Source: Cellulosimicrobium cellulans (lineage in GTDB: Bacteria > Actinomycetota > Actinomycetes > Actinomycetales > Cellulomonadaceae). From it: 64,000 bases of DNA. The stretch spans positions 248,001 through 312,000 of the forward strand of contig NZ_JAFGYF010000001.1 in the NCBI RefSeq assembly GCF_016921195.1. Direction: 5' to 3'. Within the stretch, counting starts at the first letter, position 1, and each line of letters opens with the position of its first letter. The notes under the pieces were generated by a model that did no database searches, was not told the DNA's origin, and saw nothing but the letters and a program-made list of their open reading frames with translations. This document shows, piece by piece, positions 16,183 through 24,978 of this stretch. The position numbers and the translations under genes were made by a program.

Positions 16183-16272
16183 GCCGAACCCGGGGTTGCA
16201 GCACCCCTGGTTGCCGAACCCGCCGACATCCCCGGGTTCGGCACCGTGTCCGCCCGTAAACCCGGGTTCGGC
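16183..16272. repeat. Nested-hairpin repeat, copy 2
   Basis: This copy lies 28 bp after the GH87 stop and about 57 bp before the GH31 start. The outer arms GCCGAACCCGGG (16183-16194) and CCCGGGTTCGGC (16261-16272) and the inner arms TGCCGAACCCG (16212-16222) and CGGGTTCGGCA (16233-16243) are perfect, with the same 10-nt inner loop as copy 1. The two copies align over about 90 bp in direct orientation at roughly 85% identity by eye, and they bracket the GH87 gene. Confidence 0.8.
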
Positions 16273-16328
16273 GGCCGACCCGGCATCGACCCAGCATCCC
16301 GAGCCAGCACCGATAGGAACCACCGCAC

Positions 16329-18926
16329 ATGACCTTCCCGCCCCGCCTCGCCACCAGCCCCGTCGCCCGTCCCGGGGCGACGATCCGGGGCGACGGGTAC
16401 CGGATCACGGTGCTCGCCGACGGTCTCGTGCGGCTCGAACGCGCGGAGGACGGCGTGTTCGAGGACCGTGCGTCGGCGTTCGCGCTGCACCGCGACCTGC
16501 CGGTGCCGGACTTCCGGGTGACCCGGTCCGGCACCGGTTCCGCGGGCGGGGTCGAGATCGTCACGGACCGGCTGCGCCTGCGGTACGACGGGGGGCCGTT
16601 CAGCGCGAGCGGGCTCAGCGTCGAGGTGCTCGGCGCGCACTCGGCCTACCACGGGGTGTGGCGGTACGGGCAGCGCGGGCCGGGCGTCCCGGCGACGGCC
16701 GTCCCCGTGGAGCCCGACGCCGTCGGGAACGGGCCGGGCAACCTCGGCGGGACGGCGCGCACCCTCGACGAGGCGGACGGCCCGGTCCCGCTGGGCCCCG
16801 GGGTGGTCTCGCGCGACGGCTGGGCCGTGATCGACGACTCGACCAGCCTCGTCCTGGCCGACGACGGCTGGGTCGTCCCGCGCGACGGGTCGCGCCAGGA
16901 CCTGTACGTCTTCGCGTACGGGCACGACTACCGGGCCGCGCTGCGGGCGTTCTACGCGCTGTCCGGCCCGCAGCCGGTGCTGCCCCGCTACGCGCTCGGC
17001 ACGTGGTGGAGCCGCTTCCACCGGTACTCGGCCGACTCGTACGCCGAGCTCGTGCGGCGCTTCCGTCGCGAGGGCGTCCCGTTGTCGGTCGCGGTGCTGG
17101 ACATGGACTGGCACGTGACCGACGTCGACCCGCGCCACGGGAGCGGCTGGACCGGATACTCCTGGAACCGCGACCTGTTCCCCGACCCGGCGGCGTTCCT
17201 GCGGTCCCTGCACGACGACGGCCTGCGCGTCACGCTCAACGTGCACCCCGCGGACGGGGTCCGCGCGTTCGAGGACGCCTACCCGGAGATGGCCACCGCG
17301 CTCGGTCGCGACCCCGAGCACGGCGAGCCGATCCCGTTCGACGTGACGGACCGCGACTTCCTGCGTGCCTACACCGAGGTGCTGCACCGCGGGCTCGAGC
17401 GCGACGGCGTCGACTTCTGGTGGGTCGACTGGCAGCAGGGCGGCGTCTCGCGCGTGCCCGGCGTCGACCCGCTGTGGATGCTCAACCACGTGCACTACCT
17501 CGACAACGCGGGCGAGGAGTCGCGGGCCGCCGCGGGCCGGGCGACGCGAGCCCTGACCTTCTCCCGGTACGCCGGTCCCGGGAGCCATCGCTACCCCGTC
17601 GGGTTCTCGGGCGACTCCGTGATCTCGTGGGAGTCGCTCGACTTCCAGCCCTACTTCACCGCGACCGCGAGCAACATCGGGTACGGGTGGTGGAGCCACG
17701 ACGTGGGCGGCCACATGCACGGCACCAAGGACGACGAGCTCGCGACGCGCTGGGTGCAGTACGGCGTCTTCTCGCCGATCCTGAGGCTGCACTCGGCGGG
17801 GAACCCGTTCACGCGCAAGGAGCCCTGGACGTTCGGCGCCGAGGCCCGCGACGCCCAGGTCGCGGCGCTGCGCCTGCGTCACCGCCTGCTGCCGTACCTG
17901 CACACGATGAACGTCCGGGCCGCGCGCGAGGGCGTCCCGCTCGTCCAGCCGCTCTACCACGAGTGGCCGGAGGCTCCCGAGGCCTATGCGGCCGGCAACC
18001 AGTACCTCTTCGGGTCCGAGCTCGTCGTCGCGCCGATCACGGCACCCGCGGACAGCGCCTCCGGAGCCGCCGCGGTGCGCGCGTGGCTCCCGGAGGGCAC
18101 GTGGGTCGACCTGCTCGGCGGGCTGGTCTACGACGGCGGTCGGGAGGTGTGGCTGCACCGTGACCTCACGGGCATCCCCGTCCTCGCGCGCACCGGCGCG
18201 GTCGTGCCGCTCGACGGCGCGACGGTGCCCGGCAACGGCGTCGCGCACCCCGAGCACGTCGAGGTGCTCGTCGTGGTCGGGTCCGACGGCGCGCTCGACC
18301 TCGTCGAGGACGCGGAGGGCCTCCCCCCGGGCGGCCTCCCCGGCGGGCTGCTCGGCGAGACCCCGGGGGCCGCCCCCCACGAGGCGCGCACACCGGTGAC
18401 GTTCGACCAGGCGACGGGCCGCGCCGCCGTCGGACCCGTCCAGGGGGACGCGCGCGTGGTGCCTCCGGTGCGGCGCTGGACGGTGACGTTCCCGGCGCTC
18501 GGGGTGGCCGGCGGCCGTCCGGTCGACGACGTCGCACCCGTCGTCACCGTCGACGGCACGCCCGCCGACGCCCTCGTCGAGCGCGACGACCGCGGGCTGC
18601 ACGTCACGGTGGAGGCGGTCGCACCGGCGTCCCGCCTCGTCGTCGACCTCGGGCACGACCCCCGCCTCGCGGACAACGACGTCGCCGCCCGCGTGTTCGC
18701 CGCGCTCGACCGTGCTCGCGTCCCCTACGACGACAAGGAGCGCGCCCACCGCGTGCTCACGGCGGACCGGCCCCTGTCGGTGCGCGTGTCGCACCTGCAC
18801 GCGCTCGGACTGCCGCGCGCGCTCGAGTCCGCGCTCACCGAGATCCTCCTGGCCCGTAAGCCAGGCCAGCACGTCACCGGCGGGGACGTCCTCACCGGCC
18901 TGTCGGGAGCCGTCCGACCGGCCTGA
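16329..18926 (+). CDS. GH31 alpha-glucosidase, cytoplasmic
   Basis: 865 aa, no signal peptide. N-terminal beta-sandwich, then the GH31 barrel. The nucleophile Asp367 is in FWWVDWQQG and the acid/base Asp429 in GFSGDSVISW; VLDMDWHVTD, GYSWNRDLFPDP, GYGWWSHDVGGHM and HSAGNPFTRKEPW are further family motifs. The family releases glucose or xylose from alpha-glycosides. Its place after a sugar-binding protein and a secreted GH87 suggests that it finishes degradation of imported alpha-1,3- or mixed alpha-gluco-oligosaccharides. The ATG at 16329 has a weak TAGGAA upstream. It probably belongs to the LacI regulon, although copy 2 of the hairpin repeat lies just before it. Confidence 0.92.
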   Translation: MTFPPRLATSPVARPGATIRGDGYRITVLADGLVRLERAEDGVFEDRASAFALHRDLPVPDFRVTRSGTGSAGGVEIVTDRLRLRYDGGPFSASGLSVEVLGAHSAYHGVWRYGQRGPGVPATAVPVEPDAVGNGPGNLGGTARTLDEADGPVPLGPGVVSRDGWAVIDDSTSLVLADDGWVVPRDGSRQDLYVFAYGHDYRAALRAFYALSGPQPVLPRYALGTWWSRFHRYSADSYAELVRRFRREGVPLSVAVLDMDWHVTDVDPRHGSGWTGYSWNRDLFPDPAAFLRSLHDDGLRVTLNVHPADGVRAFEDAYPEMATALGRDPEHGEPIPFDVTDRDFLRAYTEVLHRGLERDGVDFWWVDWQQGGVSRVPGVDPLWMLNHVHYLDNAGEESRAAAGRATRALTFSRYAGPGSHRYPVGFSGDSVISWESLDFQPYFTATASNIGYGWWSHDVGGHMHGTKDDELATRWVQYGVFSPILRLHSAGNPFTRKEPWTFGAEARDAQVAALRLRHRLLPYLHTMNVRAAREGVPLVQPLYHEWPEAPEAYAAGNQYLFGSELVVAPITAPADSASGAAAVRAWLPEGTWVDLLGGLVYDGGREVWLHRDLTGIPVLARTGAVVPLDGATVPGNGVAHPEHVEVLVVVGSDGALDLVEDAEGLPPGGLPGGLLGETPGAAPHEARTPVTFDQATGRAAVGPVQGDARVVPPVRRWTVTFPALGVAGGRPVDDVAPVVTVDGTPADALVERDDRGLHVTVEAVAPASRLVVDLGHDPRLADNDVAARVFAALDRARVPYDDKERAHRVLTADRPLSVRVSHLHALGLPRALESALTEILLARKPGQHVTGGDVLTGLSGAVRPA

Positions 18927-18936
18927 GCGTCCATCG

Positions 18937-18974
18937 GGGTGCCGCGCCGTTCGTGCTGGGGCGGCGCGGCACCC
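18937..18974 (+). terminator. Terminator hairpin after the GH31 gene
   Basis: A perfect 13-bp stem, GGGTGCCGCGCCG (18937-18949) with CGGCGCGGCACCC (18962-18974), and a 12-nt loop, begins 10 bp after the GH31 stop. There is no U-tract. It ends 30 bp before the first LAL-type box, so it insulates the alpha-glucan locus from the next unit. Confidence 0.75.
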
Positions 18975-19004
18975 GGACGGGCGACCGCCGCGCCGTCGTG
19001 GTCG

Positions 19005-19048
19005 TCACGCGTTCTGCGTGACGACCCCGCGCCGGGCCGTCGGCATGC
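19005..19048 (+). promoter_or_regulatory. LAL-type box 1 and -10 before the CMD-family gene
   Basis: TCACGC-GTTCT-GCGTGA (19005-19021) is a perfect 6-bp inverted repeat with a 5-bp centre. A -10-like CATGCT (19043-19048) starts 21 nt after the box, so the box occupies the -35 region, as for a class II activator site. The same box is found at 21820 and 24386. Confidence 0.65.
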
Positions 19049-19121
19049 TGGTGGAGGGGCGGACGACGGACCCGGGTGGTCAACCCCGGTCGGCGAGGCG
19101 TCGGAAGGGTGGGTGGTCGTC

Positions 19122-19463
19122 GTGGATCACGCAGAGCTGCTCCGGTTGCTCACCGTCAACGACGAGCGCGTCGCTGACCGTGGGGACCTCGGGGAGGACG
19201 CGCTCACCGGGCGGGACCGGGCCCTGGTGCGGATCGCGGCCGCCGTCGCCGTCGGTGCGTCGGTGCCGACGTACGGGGCCGAGATCGACGACGCGGTCGA
19301 GGCGGGTGTCGACCCCGCGGAGGTCGTGGCGGTCCTCGCCGCGGTCGTGCCGGTCGTCGGGCTGCCGACGGTCGTCGCCGCGGCACCGCGGGTCGCGCTC
19401 GCGCTGGGCCTCGAACCCGTCGAAGGCTGGGACGACGCGGAGGAGCCCGGTGGCGTGCCCTGA
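19122..19463 (+). CDS. Carboxymuconolactone decarboxylase (CMD/AhpD-like) family protein
   Basis: 113 aa from GTG 19122 (VDHAELLRLLTVNDERV), chosen because family members start with M-D-H-x-E-L-L; a GTG three codons earlier would crowd the GGAAGGG ribosome site. The all-helical CMD pattern is visible: LTGRDRALVRIAAAVAVGAS, YGAEIDDAVEAGVDPAEVVAVLAAVVPVVG and LALALGL. The AhpD CxxC redox pair is absent, so alkyl-hydroperoxidase activity is unlikely. It lies between the GH31 terminator and the LuxR gene, behind a LAL-type box that also precedes the arylsulfatase and gad operons. Confidence 0.75.
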   Translation: MDHAELLRLLTVNDERVADRGDLGEDALTGRDRALVRIAAAVAVGASVPTYGAEIDDAVEAGVDPAEVVAVLAAVVPVVGLPTVVAAAPRVALALGLEPVEGWDDAEEPGGVP

Positions 19464-19517
19464 GGCCCCGCTCCGGGCCGCCGTCGCGGCGCTCCCGGGT
19501 GATTTCACCCGCTCCTG

Positions 19518-19546
19518 TTGAGGGGTCCGTAGGCCGCTCCTAGGCT
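19518..19546 (+). promoter_or_regulatory. Promoter of the LAL regulator gene (leaderless)
   Basis: TTGAGG (19518-19523) and TAGGCT (19541-19546) are separated by 17 bp. The GTG start at 19553 lies 7 bases after the -10, where transcription would begin, and no Shine-Dalgarno is present. A leaderless mRNA is predicted. No LAL-type box is seen here, so the regulator appears not to be autoregulated by that motif. Confidence 0.6.
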
Positions 19547-19552
19547 GCTGGA

Positions 19553-21787
19553 GTGTCCCACGGGAGCCGCCAGGCGGTCACGGCACGACCGGATCTCAGC
19601 ACGGCGCTGCTCGCGGGCAAGGTCCGGCCACCGGCGCCTCGTCAGGGTGCGGTCTCGCGGCGCGGGCTCGTCGACCGTGCGCGGCGCGACGGCGCTCGGG
19701 TCGTCGTCGTGTCGGCCCCGCCGGGCTACGGCAAGACGACGATGCTCGCCGAGTGGGCGAGCATGGAGGACCGGGCGGTCGCGTGGGCCAGCCTCGACCG
19801 GCTCGACGACGACCCCGGGGCGCTCCTGACCCTCCTCGCGCTCGCGTGCGCGCCCGTCTCGCCGGAGGTCGCCGCGGTGTCCGCGGAGATGCGCGGCACC
19901 GGGGCGGCGATGCTGGGACGGTCCGCGCCGCTGCTCGCGGCGGCGCTCGCGCGCACCGCGACGCCGTTCGTGCTGTTCGTCGACGACCTCCACGAGGCGG
20001 GCTCCGTAGCGTGCCAGGACGTGCTCGAGGTCGTGCTCGGCGGCGTGCCCCCGGGGTCGCAGGTCGTCGTCGCGAGCCGTCGCACACCGGGGCACGGCGC
20101 GCGGCGGCGCGTGGAGGGAGACCTCGTCGAGATCGGGCCGGACGACCTGCGGGTCGACGCCGACGGCGCGCGCGCGATCTTCCGGGCCGCGGGCGCCGCT
20201 CCGGACGACGGCATCGACGCCGTCGTCGAGCGGTGCGAGGGCTGGCCGACGGGCGTCTTCCTCTGCGCGCTGCTCGTGCGCGACGGCGAGGACCCCGCGT
20301 CGCTCACGGGGACCGACCGGTTCGTCGCGGACTACCTGTACCGCGAGTGCATGACCACGCTCTCCGCGCCGACCCAGCACTTCCTGCGCGCCACGGCCGT
20401 GCTCGACCAGCTCTCGGCGGCGACGTGCGACGCCGTGCTCGAGACCACGGACGCCGCAGCGCGCCTGCGCGAGATCGAGGACGCGAACCTGTTCCTCGTC
20501 CCGCTCGACCACCACCGTGGCTGGTTCCGCTACCACCCGCTCTTCCGCGAGTTCCTGCTCGCGGAGCTCGAGCGCGTGGAGCCCGACGCCCTCGCACCGC
20601 TCCACCGGCGCGCCGCCGCGTGGCACGTCGACGAGGGGCTCGAGGCCCGGGCGGTCGAGCACCTCCTCGCGGCGGGCGACGTCGAGGAGGCGGCCGTCCT
20701 CGTCGGGCGCCTCGCGCTGCCGACGTACCAGGACGGTGGGGTCGCCGTCGTGACACGGTGGCTGGAGACCCTCGGCGACGCCGTCGTCGAGGCGTTCCCG
20801 GAGCTCACCGTCGTCGCCGCGTGGCGCGCGCTGCTGCTCGGGGAGTCCGCGACAGCCGAGCGGTGGGCCGCGGTGCTGGAGGGCTTCGACGCGGACCTCC
20901 TCCCCGACGAGGACCGCGTCGCCCTCGAGTCCGCCCGGTGCCAGGTGAGGGCGGCGATGTGCGTCGAGGGCCCGGAGGCGTCGCTCGCGTGTGCGAGCTA
21001 CGCCGTCGAGCACGAGCCCGCCTGGAGTCCGTGGCGGGACCAGGCGCTCCACCTGCTCGGCTCGGCCCACCTGCTCGTGGGGGACCGGGAGGCGGCGCGG
21101 GACGCGTTCGTCGAGGCCGCGGCTCGCGGGACCGAGGCGGGGAACCCGGACTCGGTGCTCCTCAGCGAGGCGGAGCTGGCGATCCTCGCGATGGACGAGG
21201 GACGGTGGGACGACGCCGAGCGGCATGCTCGCGCCGCCGTCGAGACGGTCGACGCGCACCACATGGAGGGCTACTCCACCACCGCGATCGCCCTCGCCGC
21301 GCGCGCCCGCGTGGCCGCCCACCGTGGCGAGCGCACGGCGGCGGAGCGGTTCGTCGCGCGCGGGATGCGCGCACGGGTCCCCTGCACGTACGTCATGCCG
21401 TACCTCGCGCTGCGCGTCCGGCTCCAGCTCGGCTACGCGTGCCTCGCCCTCGGGGACCGCACGACGGCGTCGCACCTCGCCGCCGAGGCTGCGGAGGTGC
21501 TGCGCCGCCGTCCCCGTGTCGGCCTCCTGGCGGGCGAGGTGGCCGCGTTCCGGGAACGGCTCGAGACGGTCGCCGCGACCCACGGCGCTCCGCCGCTCAC
21601 CCCGGCCGAGCTCCGGCTGCTGCCGTACCTCCAGACCCACCTCACCATGGCGGAGATCGGGCGTCGGCTCTTCGTCTCCCGCAACACGGTGAGCACCCAG
21701 GTCGGCGCGATCTATCGCAAGCTCGGCGCGACGACGCGCGGCGCCGCGGTCGAGCGCGCCGTGGCGCTCGGTCTGCTCGGGAGCTGA
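19553..21787 (+). CDS. MalT/LAL-type LuxR-family regulator
   Basis: 744 aa, a STAND ATPase regulator. The Walker A motif is VSAPPGYGKTTMLAEW (Lys61), Walker B is FVLFVDDLHEA, the winged-helix part includes GWFRYHPLFREFLLAEL, and a helical TPR-like sensor fills residues about 380-680. The C-terminal LuxR HTH is LTPAELRLLPYLQTHLTMAEIGRRLFVSRNTVSTQVGAIYRKLG, given here in two parts: LTPAELRLLPYLQTHLTMAE and IGRRLFVSRNTVSTQVGAIY. Such proteins bind ATP and an inducer, oligomerise, and activate promoters. It sits amid three identical promoter boxes and is their most likely activator (inference). The signal sensed is unknown. Confidence 0.9.
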   Translation: MSHGSRQAVTARPDLSTALLAGKVRPPAPRQGAVSRRGLVDRARRDGARVVVVSAPPGYGKTTMLAEWASMEDRAVAWASLDRLDDDPGALLTLLALACAPVSPEVAAVSAEMRGTGAAMLGRSAPLLAAALARTATPFVLFVDDLHEAGSVACQDVLEVVLGGVPPGSQVVVASRRTPGHGARRRVEGDLVEIGPDDLRVDADGARAIFRAAGAAPDDGIDAVVERCEGWPTGVFLCALLVRDGEDPASLTGTDRFVADYLYRECMTTLSAPTQHFLRATAVLDQLSAATCDAVLETTDAAARLREIEDANLFLVPLDHHRGWFRYHPLFREFLLAELERVEPDALAPLHRRAAAWHVDEGLEARAVEHLLAAGDVEEAAVLVGRLALPTYQDGGVAVVTRWLETLGDAVVEAFPELTVVAAWRALLLGESATAERWAAVLEGFDADLLPDEDRVALESARCQVRAAMCVEGPEASLACASYAVEHEPAWSPWRDQALHLLGSAHLLVGDREAARDAFVEAAARGTEAGNPDSVLLSEAELAILAMDEGRWDDAERHARAAVETVDAHHMEGYSTTAIALAARARVAAHRGERTAAERFVARGMRARVPCTYVMPYLALRVRLQLGYACLALGDRTTASHLAAEAAEVLRRRPRVGLLAGEVAAFRERLETVAATHGAPPLTPAELRLLPYLQTHLTMAEIGRRLFVSRNTVSTQVGAIYRKLGATTRGAAVERAVALGLLGS

Positions 21788-21819
21788 GCGGCCGCTGCCG
21801 CGGGGCGCCGCGCCGTCGA

Positions 21820-21865
21820 TCGCGCGATCTGCGTGATGCCCTCCCGGTGGCGGTGGACCTACGGT
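21820..21865 (+). promoter_or_regulatory. LAL-type box 2 and -10 before the arylsulfatase gene
   Basis: TCGCGC-GATCT-GCGTGA (21820-21836) differs from box 1 at two positions and keeps the right half exactly. The -10 TACGGT (21860-21865) starts 23 nt after the box end. The arylsulfatase ATG is 113 bp further down. Confidence 0.6.
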
Positions 21866-21978
21866 CGACGCGTCGTCGGGCCGCCGGGCGCTCCCCACCT
21901 GCACGACGGTCCGGCGACCTGAGCCGGTCCGGCCGGCGCCGCCGGTCCGTGAGGTCGTGGACAGACAGGAGAGACACG

Positions 21979-24351
21979 ATGAGTGACGAGCCCCGCCGGA
22001 CGGTCGTCGGACGGCCGCTCCCCGCCGAGCGATCCCTGCCGTTCCCGCCCCGCCGGTCGGGGAGCGTCGCCGGCCGGACGATCCAGGAGTCCACCTACTC
22101 GCCGCGCCCGCCGGAACGGCACCTGCCCCCGGACGCGCCGAACGTCGTCGTCATCCTCATCGACGACGCGGGGCCCGCGCTCCCGACGACGCTCGGCGGC
22201 GCGGTGCGCACCCCGACGCTCGACCGGGTCCGCGCGAACGGCATCGGCTACAACCGGTTCCACACGACCGCGATGTGCTCCCCGACCCGTGCGTCGCTGC
22301 TCACCGGGCGCAACCACCACCGCGTCGGCAACGGCCAGATCGCGGAGCTCGCGAACGACTGGGACGGGTACTCGGGGCACATCCCCAAGAGCAGCGCGAC
22401 GATCGCCGAGGTGCTGCGCCAGTACGGGTACGCGACCGGCGCGTGGGGCAAGTGGCACAACACGCCGGCGGAGGAGACGACGGCGGCCGGCCCGTTCGAC
22501 CGCTGGCCCACCGGGTACGGGTTCGAGTACTTCTACGGCTTCCTCGCGGGCGAGGCGTCGCAGTACGAGCCGCACCTGGTGCGGAACACGACCCCGACGC
22601 TGCCGCCGAAGACCCCGGAGGAGGGGTACCACCTCAGCGAGGACATCGCCGACGACGCGATGCGCTGGCTGCGCGACCACAAGGCGAACGCGCCGGACAA
22701 GCCGTTCTTCGTGTACTGGGCCACCGGCGCGCTGCACGGGCCGCACCACATCATGAAGGAGTGGGCGGACAAGTACGCCGGAGCGTTCGACGACGGCTGG
22801 GACGTCTACCGGGAGCGTGCGCTCGCGGGCGCGAAGGCGGCGGGCTGGGTGCCCGAGGACGCCGAGCTGACGCCGCGCCCCGAGAGCCTCGCCGGGTGGG
22901 ACGACATCCCGGACGACCAGAAGGCGTTCCAGGCGCGGCTCATGGAGGTCGCCGCGGGGTTCGGCGAGCACGCGGACGTGCAGGCCGGGCGTCTGCTCGA
23001 CGAGGTCGAGCGGCTGGGCTACGCCGACAACACGATCGTCGTCTACATCTGGGGCGACAACGGCTCGTCGGGCGAGGGGCAGAACGGGACGATCAGCGAG
23101 CTGCTCGCGCAGAACGGCATCCCGTCGACCGTCGAGCAGCACATCGCCGCGCTCGAGGAGCTCGGCGGGCTCGACGCCCTCGGCACTCCGGCGACGGACA
23201 ACCAGTACCACGCCGCGTGGGCGTGGGCCGGGTCGTCGCCGTACCAGGGCATGAAGCTCCTCGCGTCCCACCTGGGCGGCACGCGGAACCCGATGTTCGT
23301 GAGCTGGCCCGGGCACATCGAGCCGGACCCCGTGCCGCGCACGCAGTTCCACCACGTCGTCGACCTCGCACCGACGATCTACGAGATCCTCGGCATCTCC
23401 CACCCCGAGACGGTGAACGGCATCCCGCAGGACCCGATCGACGGGACGAGCTTCGCGTACTCGATCGACGACGCCGGCGCCGAGGGTCGCCGTCGGACGC
23501 AGTACTTCGAGATCATGGGCAGCCGGTCGATCTACGCCGACGGCTGGATGGCCTCGGCGACCGGTCCCCGCCTGCCGTGGGTCCAGGGGATGCCCGCCGG
23601 GATCCAGACCTGGACCCCGGACCAGGACCGGTGGGAGCTGTACCACCTCGACGAGGACTGGAGCCAGGCGCACGACCTCGCCGCGGAGCACCCCGAGAAG
23701 CTCGCGGAGCTCAAGGAGCTCTTCGCCATCGAGGCGGCGCGCAACGACGCCCTCCCGGTGGGCGGCGGCCTGTGGGTGCCGGTCATGCACCCCGAGGACC
23801 GGATCAGCCCGCCGTACACCGCGTGGGACCTCTCGGGCGACACGGTGCGCATCCCGGAGTTCTGCGCGCCCGCGCTGGGCAACCGGCCGAACCACGTGAC
23901 GATCCGGCTGTCCGTCCCCGACGCCGCGAATGGCGTGCTCTACAAGCTCGGGGGAGCGGGCGGCGGGCTCACGTGCTTCCTGCTCGACGGGGTGCTCACG
24001 TACGAGTACAACCTCTTCCTCATCCAGCGGACCGTGGTCCGGTCGAGCGCGCCGCTCGCGGCCGGCGACCACACCGTGGAGGTCGTGACGACATACGTGG
24101 AGCCGCGTCCGGGGGGTCCGCTCGAGGTGGTGCTGCGGGTCGACGGCGACGACGTGGGCTCGGGAACCGTGCCCGTGAGCGCTCCGCTGCTGTTCTCCGC
24201 GAACGACTGCCTCGACGTCGGGCGCGCGTACGGCGGTGCGGTCTCCCGCGCGTACGCCGACCGCATGCCGTTCGCTCTCGACGGGCGCATCGACGCCATG
24301 CACGTGGAGTACCTGCTGCCCGTGAACGAGGCACCCCGCCACGGCGGGTGA
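21979..24351 (+). CDS. Type I arylsulfatase, cytoplasmic-type, about 790 aa
   Basis: 790 aa. NVVVILIDDAGPALPTT supplies the metal Asp residues. The CxPxR motif CSPTRASLLTGR places the formylglycine Cys at residue 100; a formylglycine-generating enzyme would be needed and is not in the window. GAWGKWH and YIWGDNGSSGEGQNG are further sulfatase motifs. The C-terminal 150 residues form a beta-rich module. No signal peptide is visible. It resembles the long arylsulfatases (AtsA/AtsB/AtsD-like) of mycobacteria and streptomycetes. AGGAGAGACACG precedes the ATG. It is preceded by LAL-type box 2, so co-regulation with the gad operon is likely. Its substrate is unknown. Confidence 0.9.
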   Translation: MSDEPRRTVVGRPLPAERSLPFPPRRSGSVAGRTIQESTYSPRPPERHLPPDAPNVVVILIDDAGPALPTTLGGAVRTPTLDRVRANGIGYNRFHTTAMCSPTRASLLTGRNHHRVGNGQIAELANDWDGYSGHIPKSSATIAEVLRQYGYATGAWGKWHNTPAEETTAAGPFDRWPTGYGFEYFYGFLAGEASQYEPHLVRNTTPTLPPKTPEEGYHLSEDIADDAMRWLRDHKANAPDKPFFVYWATGALHGPHHIMKEWADKYAGAFDDGWDVYRERALAGAKAAGWVPEDAELTPRPESLAGWDDIPDDQKAFQARLMEVAAGFGEHADVQAGRLLDEVERLGYADNTIVVYIWGDNGSSGEGQNGTISELLAQNGIPSTVEQHIAALEELGGLDALGTPATDNQYHAAWAWAGSSPYQGMKLLASHLGGTRNPMFVSWPGHIEPDPVPRTQFHHVVDLAPTIYEILGISHPETVNGIPQDPIDGTSFAYSIDDAGAEGRRRTQYFEIMGSRSIYADGWMASATGPRLPWVQGMPAGIQTWTPDQDRWELYHLDEDWSQAHDLAAEHPEKLAELKELFAIEAARNDALPVGGGLWVPVMHPEDRISPPYTAWDLSGDTVRIPEFCAPALGNRPNHVTIRLSVPDAANGVLYKLGGAGGGLTCFLLDGVLTYEYNLFLIQRTVVRSSAPLAAGDHTVEVVTTYVEPRPGGPLEVVLRVDGDDVGSGTVPVSAPLLFSANDCLDVGRAYGGAVSRAYADRMPFALDGRIDAMHVEYLLPVNEAPRHGG

Positions 24352-24385
24352 GCGGTCGCGACGACGTCCCGCCCCCGGAGCCACT

Positions 24386-24430
24386 TCACGTGTTCTGCGT
24401 GAGGACGTGACCGGCGGCGGGCGCAAACCT
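24386..24430 (+). promoter_or_regulatory. LAL-type box 3 and -10 before the DUF6325-gad operon
   Basis: TCACGT-GTTCT-GCGTGA (24386-24402) has one mismatch to box 1. A weak -10 candidate AAACCT (24425-24430) starts 22 nt after the box end, the same spacing as at boxes 1 and 2. The first gene starts at 24479. Confidence 0.6.
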
Positions 24431-24478
24431 GAGGACAGGCCCGCGCGCCGCGCGGGACGGATGCGGAGAGGACGGACC

Positions 24479-24955
24479 ATGACGCAGGAACTCAGCGACC
24501 GGCTCGGTGACGAGCTCGGCGACCTCCGGGAGAGCGGGCCGATCGACTTCCTGGTCATCGAGCTCCCGACCGACCGTGCGACGGGCGACGCGGCCTTCCC
24601 GCACCTCGTCGACCTCGTGGACCGCGGCATCATCCGGGTGCTCGACCTCGTGGTCGTGCGCCGGGAGGACGACGGCAGCGTCATCGGCCTCGGGCTCGAG
24701 GAGCTCGACGACGGGTCGACGAACCTCGCGGTGTTCGAGGGCTCGCGGTCCGGCCTGCTCGGCGACGACGACCTCGACGAGGCCGCGAGCGCCGTCGACC
24801 CCGGCATGACGGCGGTCGTGCTGGTCTACGAGAACGTCTGGGCGGCGCCCTTCGCGACCGCCCTGCGCCGCAACGGCGCCCAGCTCGTCGCGAGCGGGCG
24901 CATCCCGGTCCAGGCGCTCCTCGCGTCGCTGGACGCCACCGAGCCGGACGCCTGA
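24479..24955 (+). CDS. DUF6325-family protein
   Basis: 158 aa. The start of the folded region, GPIDFLVIELP, then HLVDLVDRGIIRVLDLVVVRR, VLVYENVWAAPFA and LRRNGAQLVASGRIP match a small actinobacterial family annotated as DUF6325/DUF1269-like. The family is often encoded with SHOCT-domain proteins and is thought to be membrane-associated or stress-related; no activity is established. AGAGGACGG lies before the ATG. It is the first gene of a five-gene run (spacings of 23, 32, 58 and 5 bp) ending with glutamate decarboxylase and a YrhK-like protein. Confidence 0.75.
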   Translation: MTQELSDRLGDELGDLRESGPIDFLVIELPTDRATGDAAFPHLVDLVDRGIIRVLDLVVVRREDDGSVIGLGLEELDDGSTNLAVFEGSRSGLLGDDDLDEAASAVDPGMTAVVLVYENVWAAPFATALRRNGAQLVASGRIPVQALLASLDATEPDA

Positions 24956-24978
24956 TCCGGCCCCCGAAGGAGGATCCC

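Noticed and set aside
12784-16323. 1179-codon open frame on the minus strand opposite the GH87 gene
   Set aside because: Composition is Arg/Asp/Val-rich with no domain pattern, and the opposite strand carries a clear GH87 protein with catalytic residues; it is an antisense shadow.
15342-18872. 1176-codon open frame on the minus strand opposite the GH31 gene
   Set aside because: Same reason: GH31 motifs are on the plus strand. The 'NPG..' peptide patterns in this frame come from the hairpin repeat DNA.
19505-21904. 799-codon minus-strand frame opposite the LuxR regulator
   Set aside because: No start signals and biased shadow composition; the plus strand has Walker and LuxR HTH motifs.
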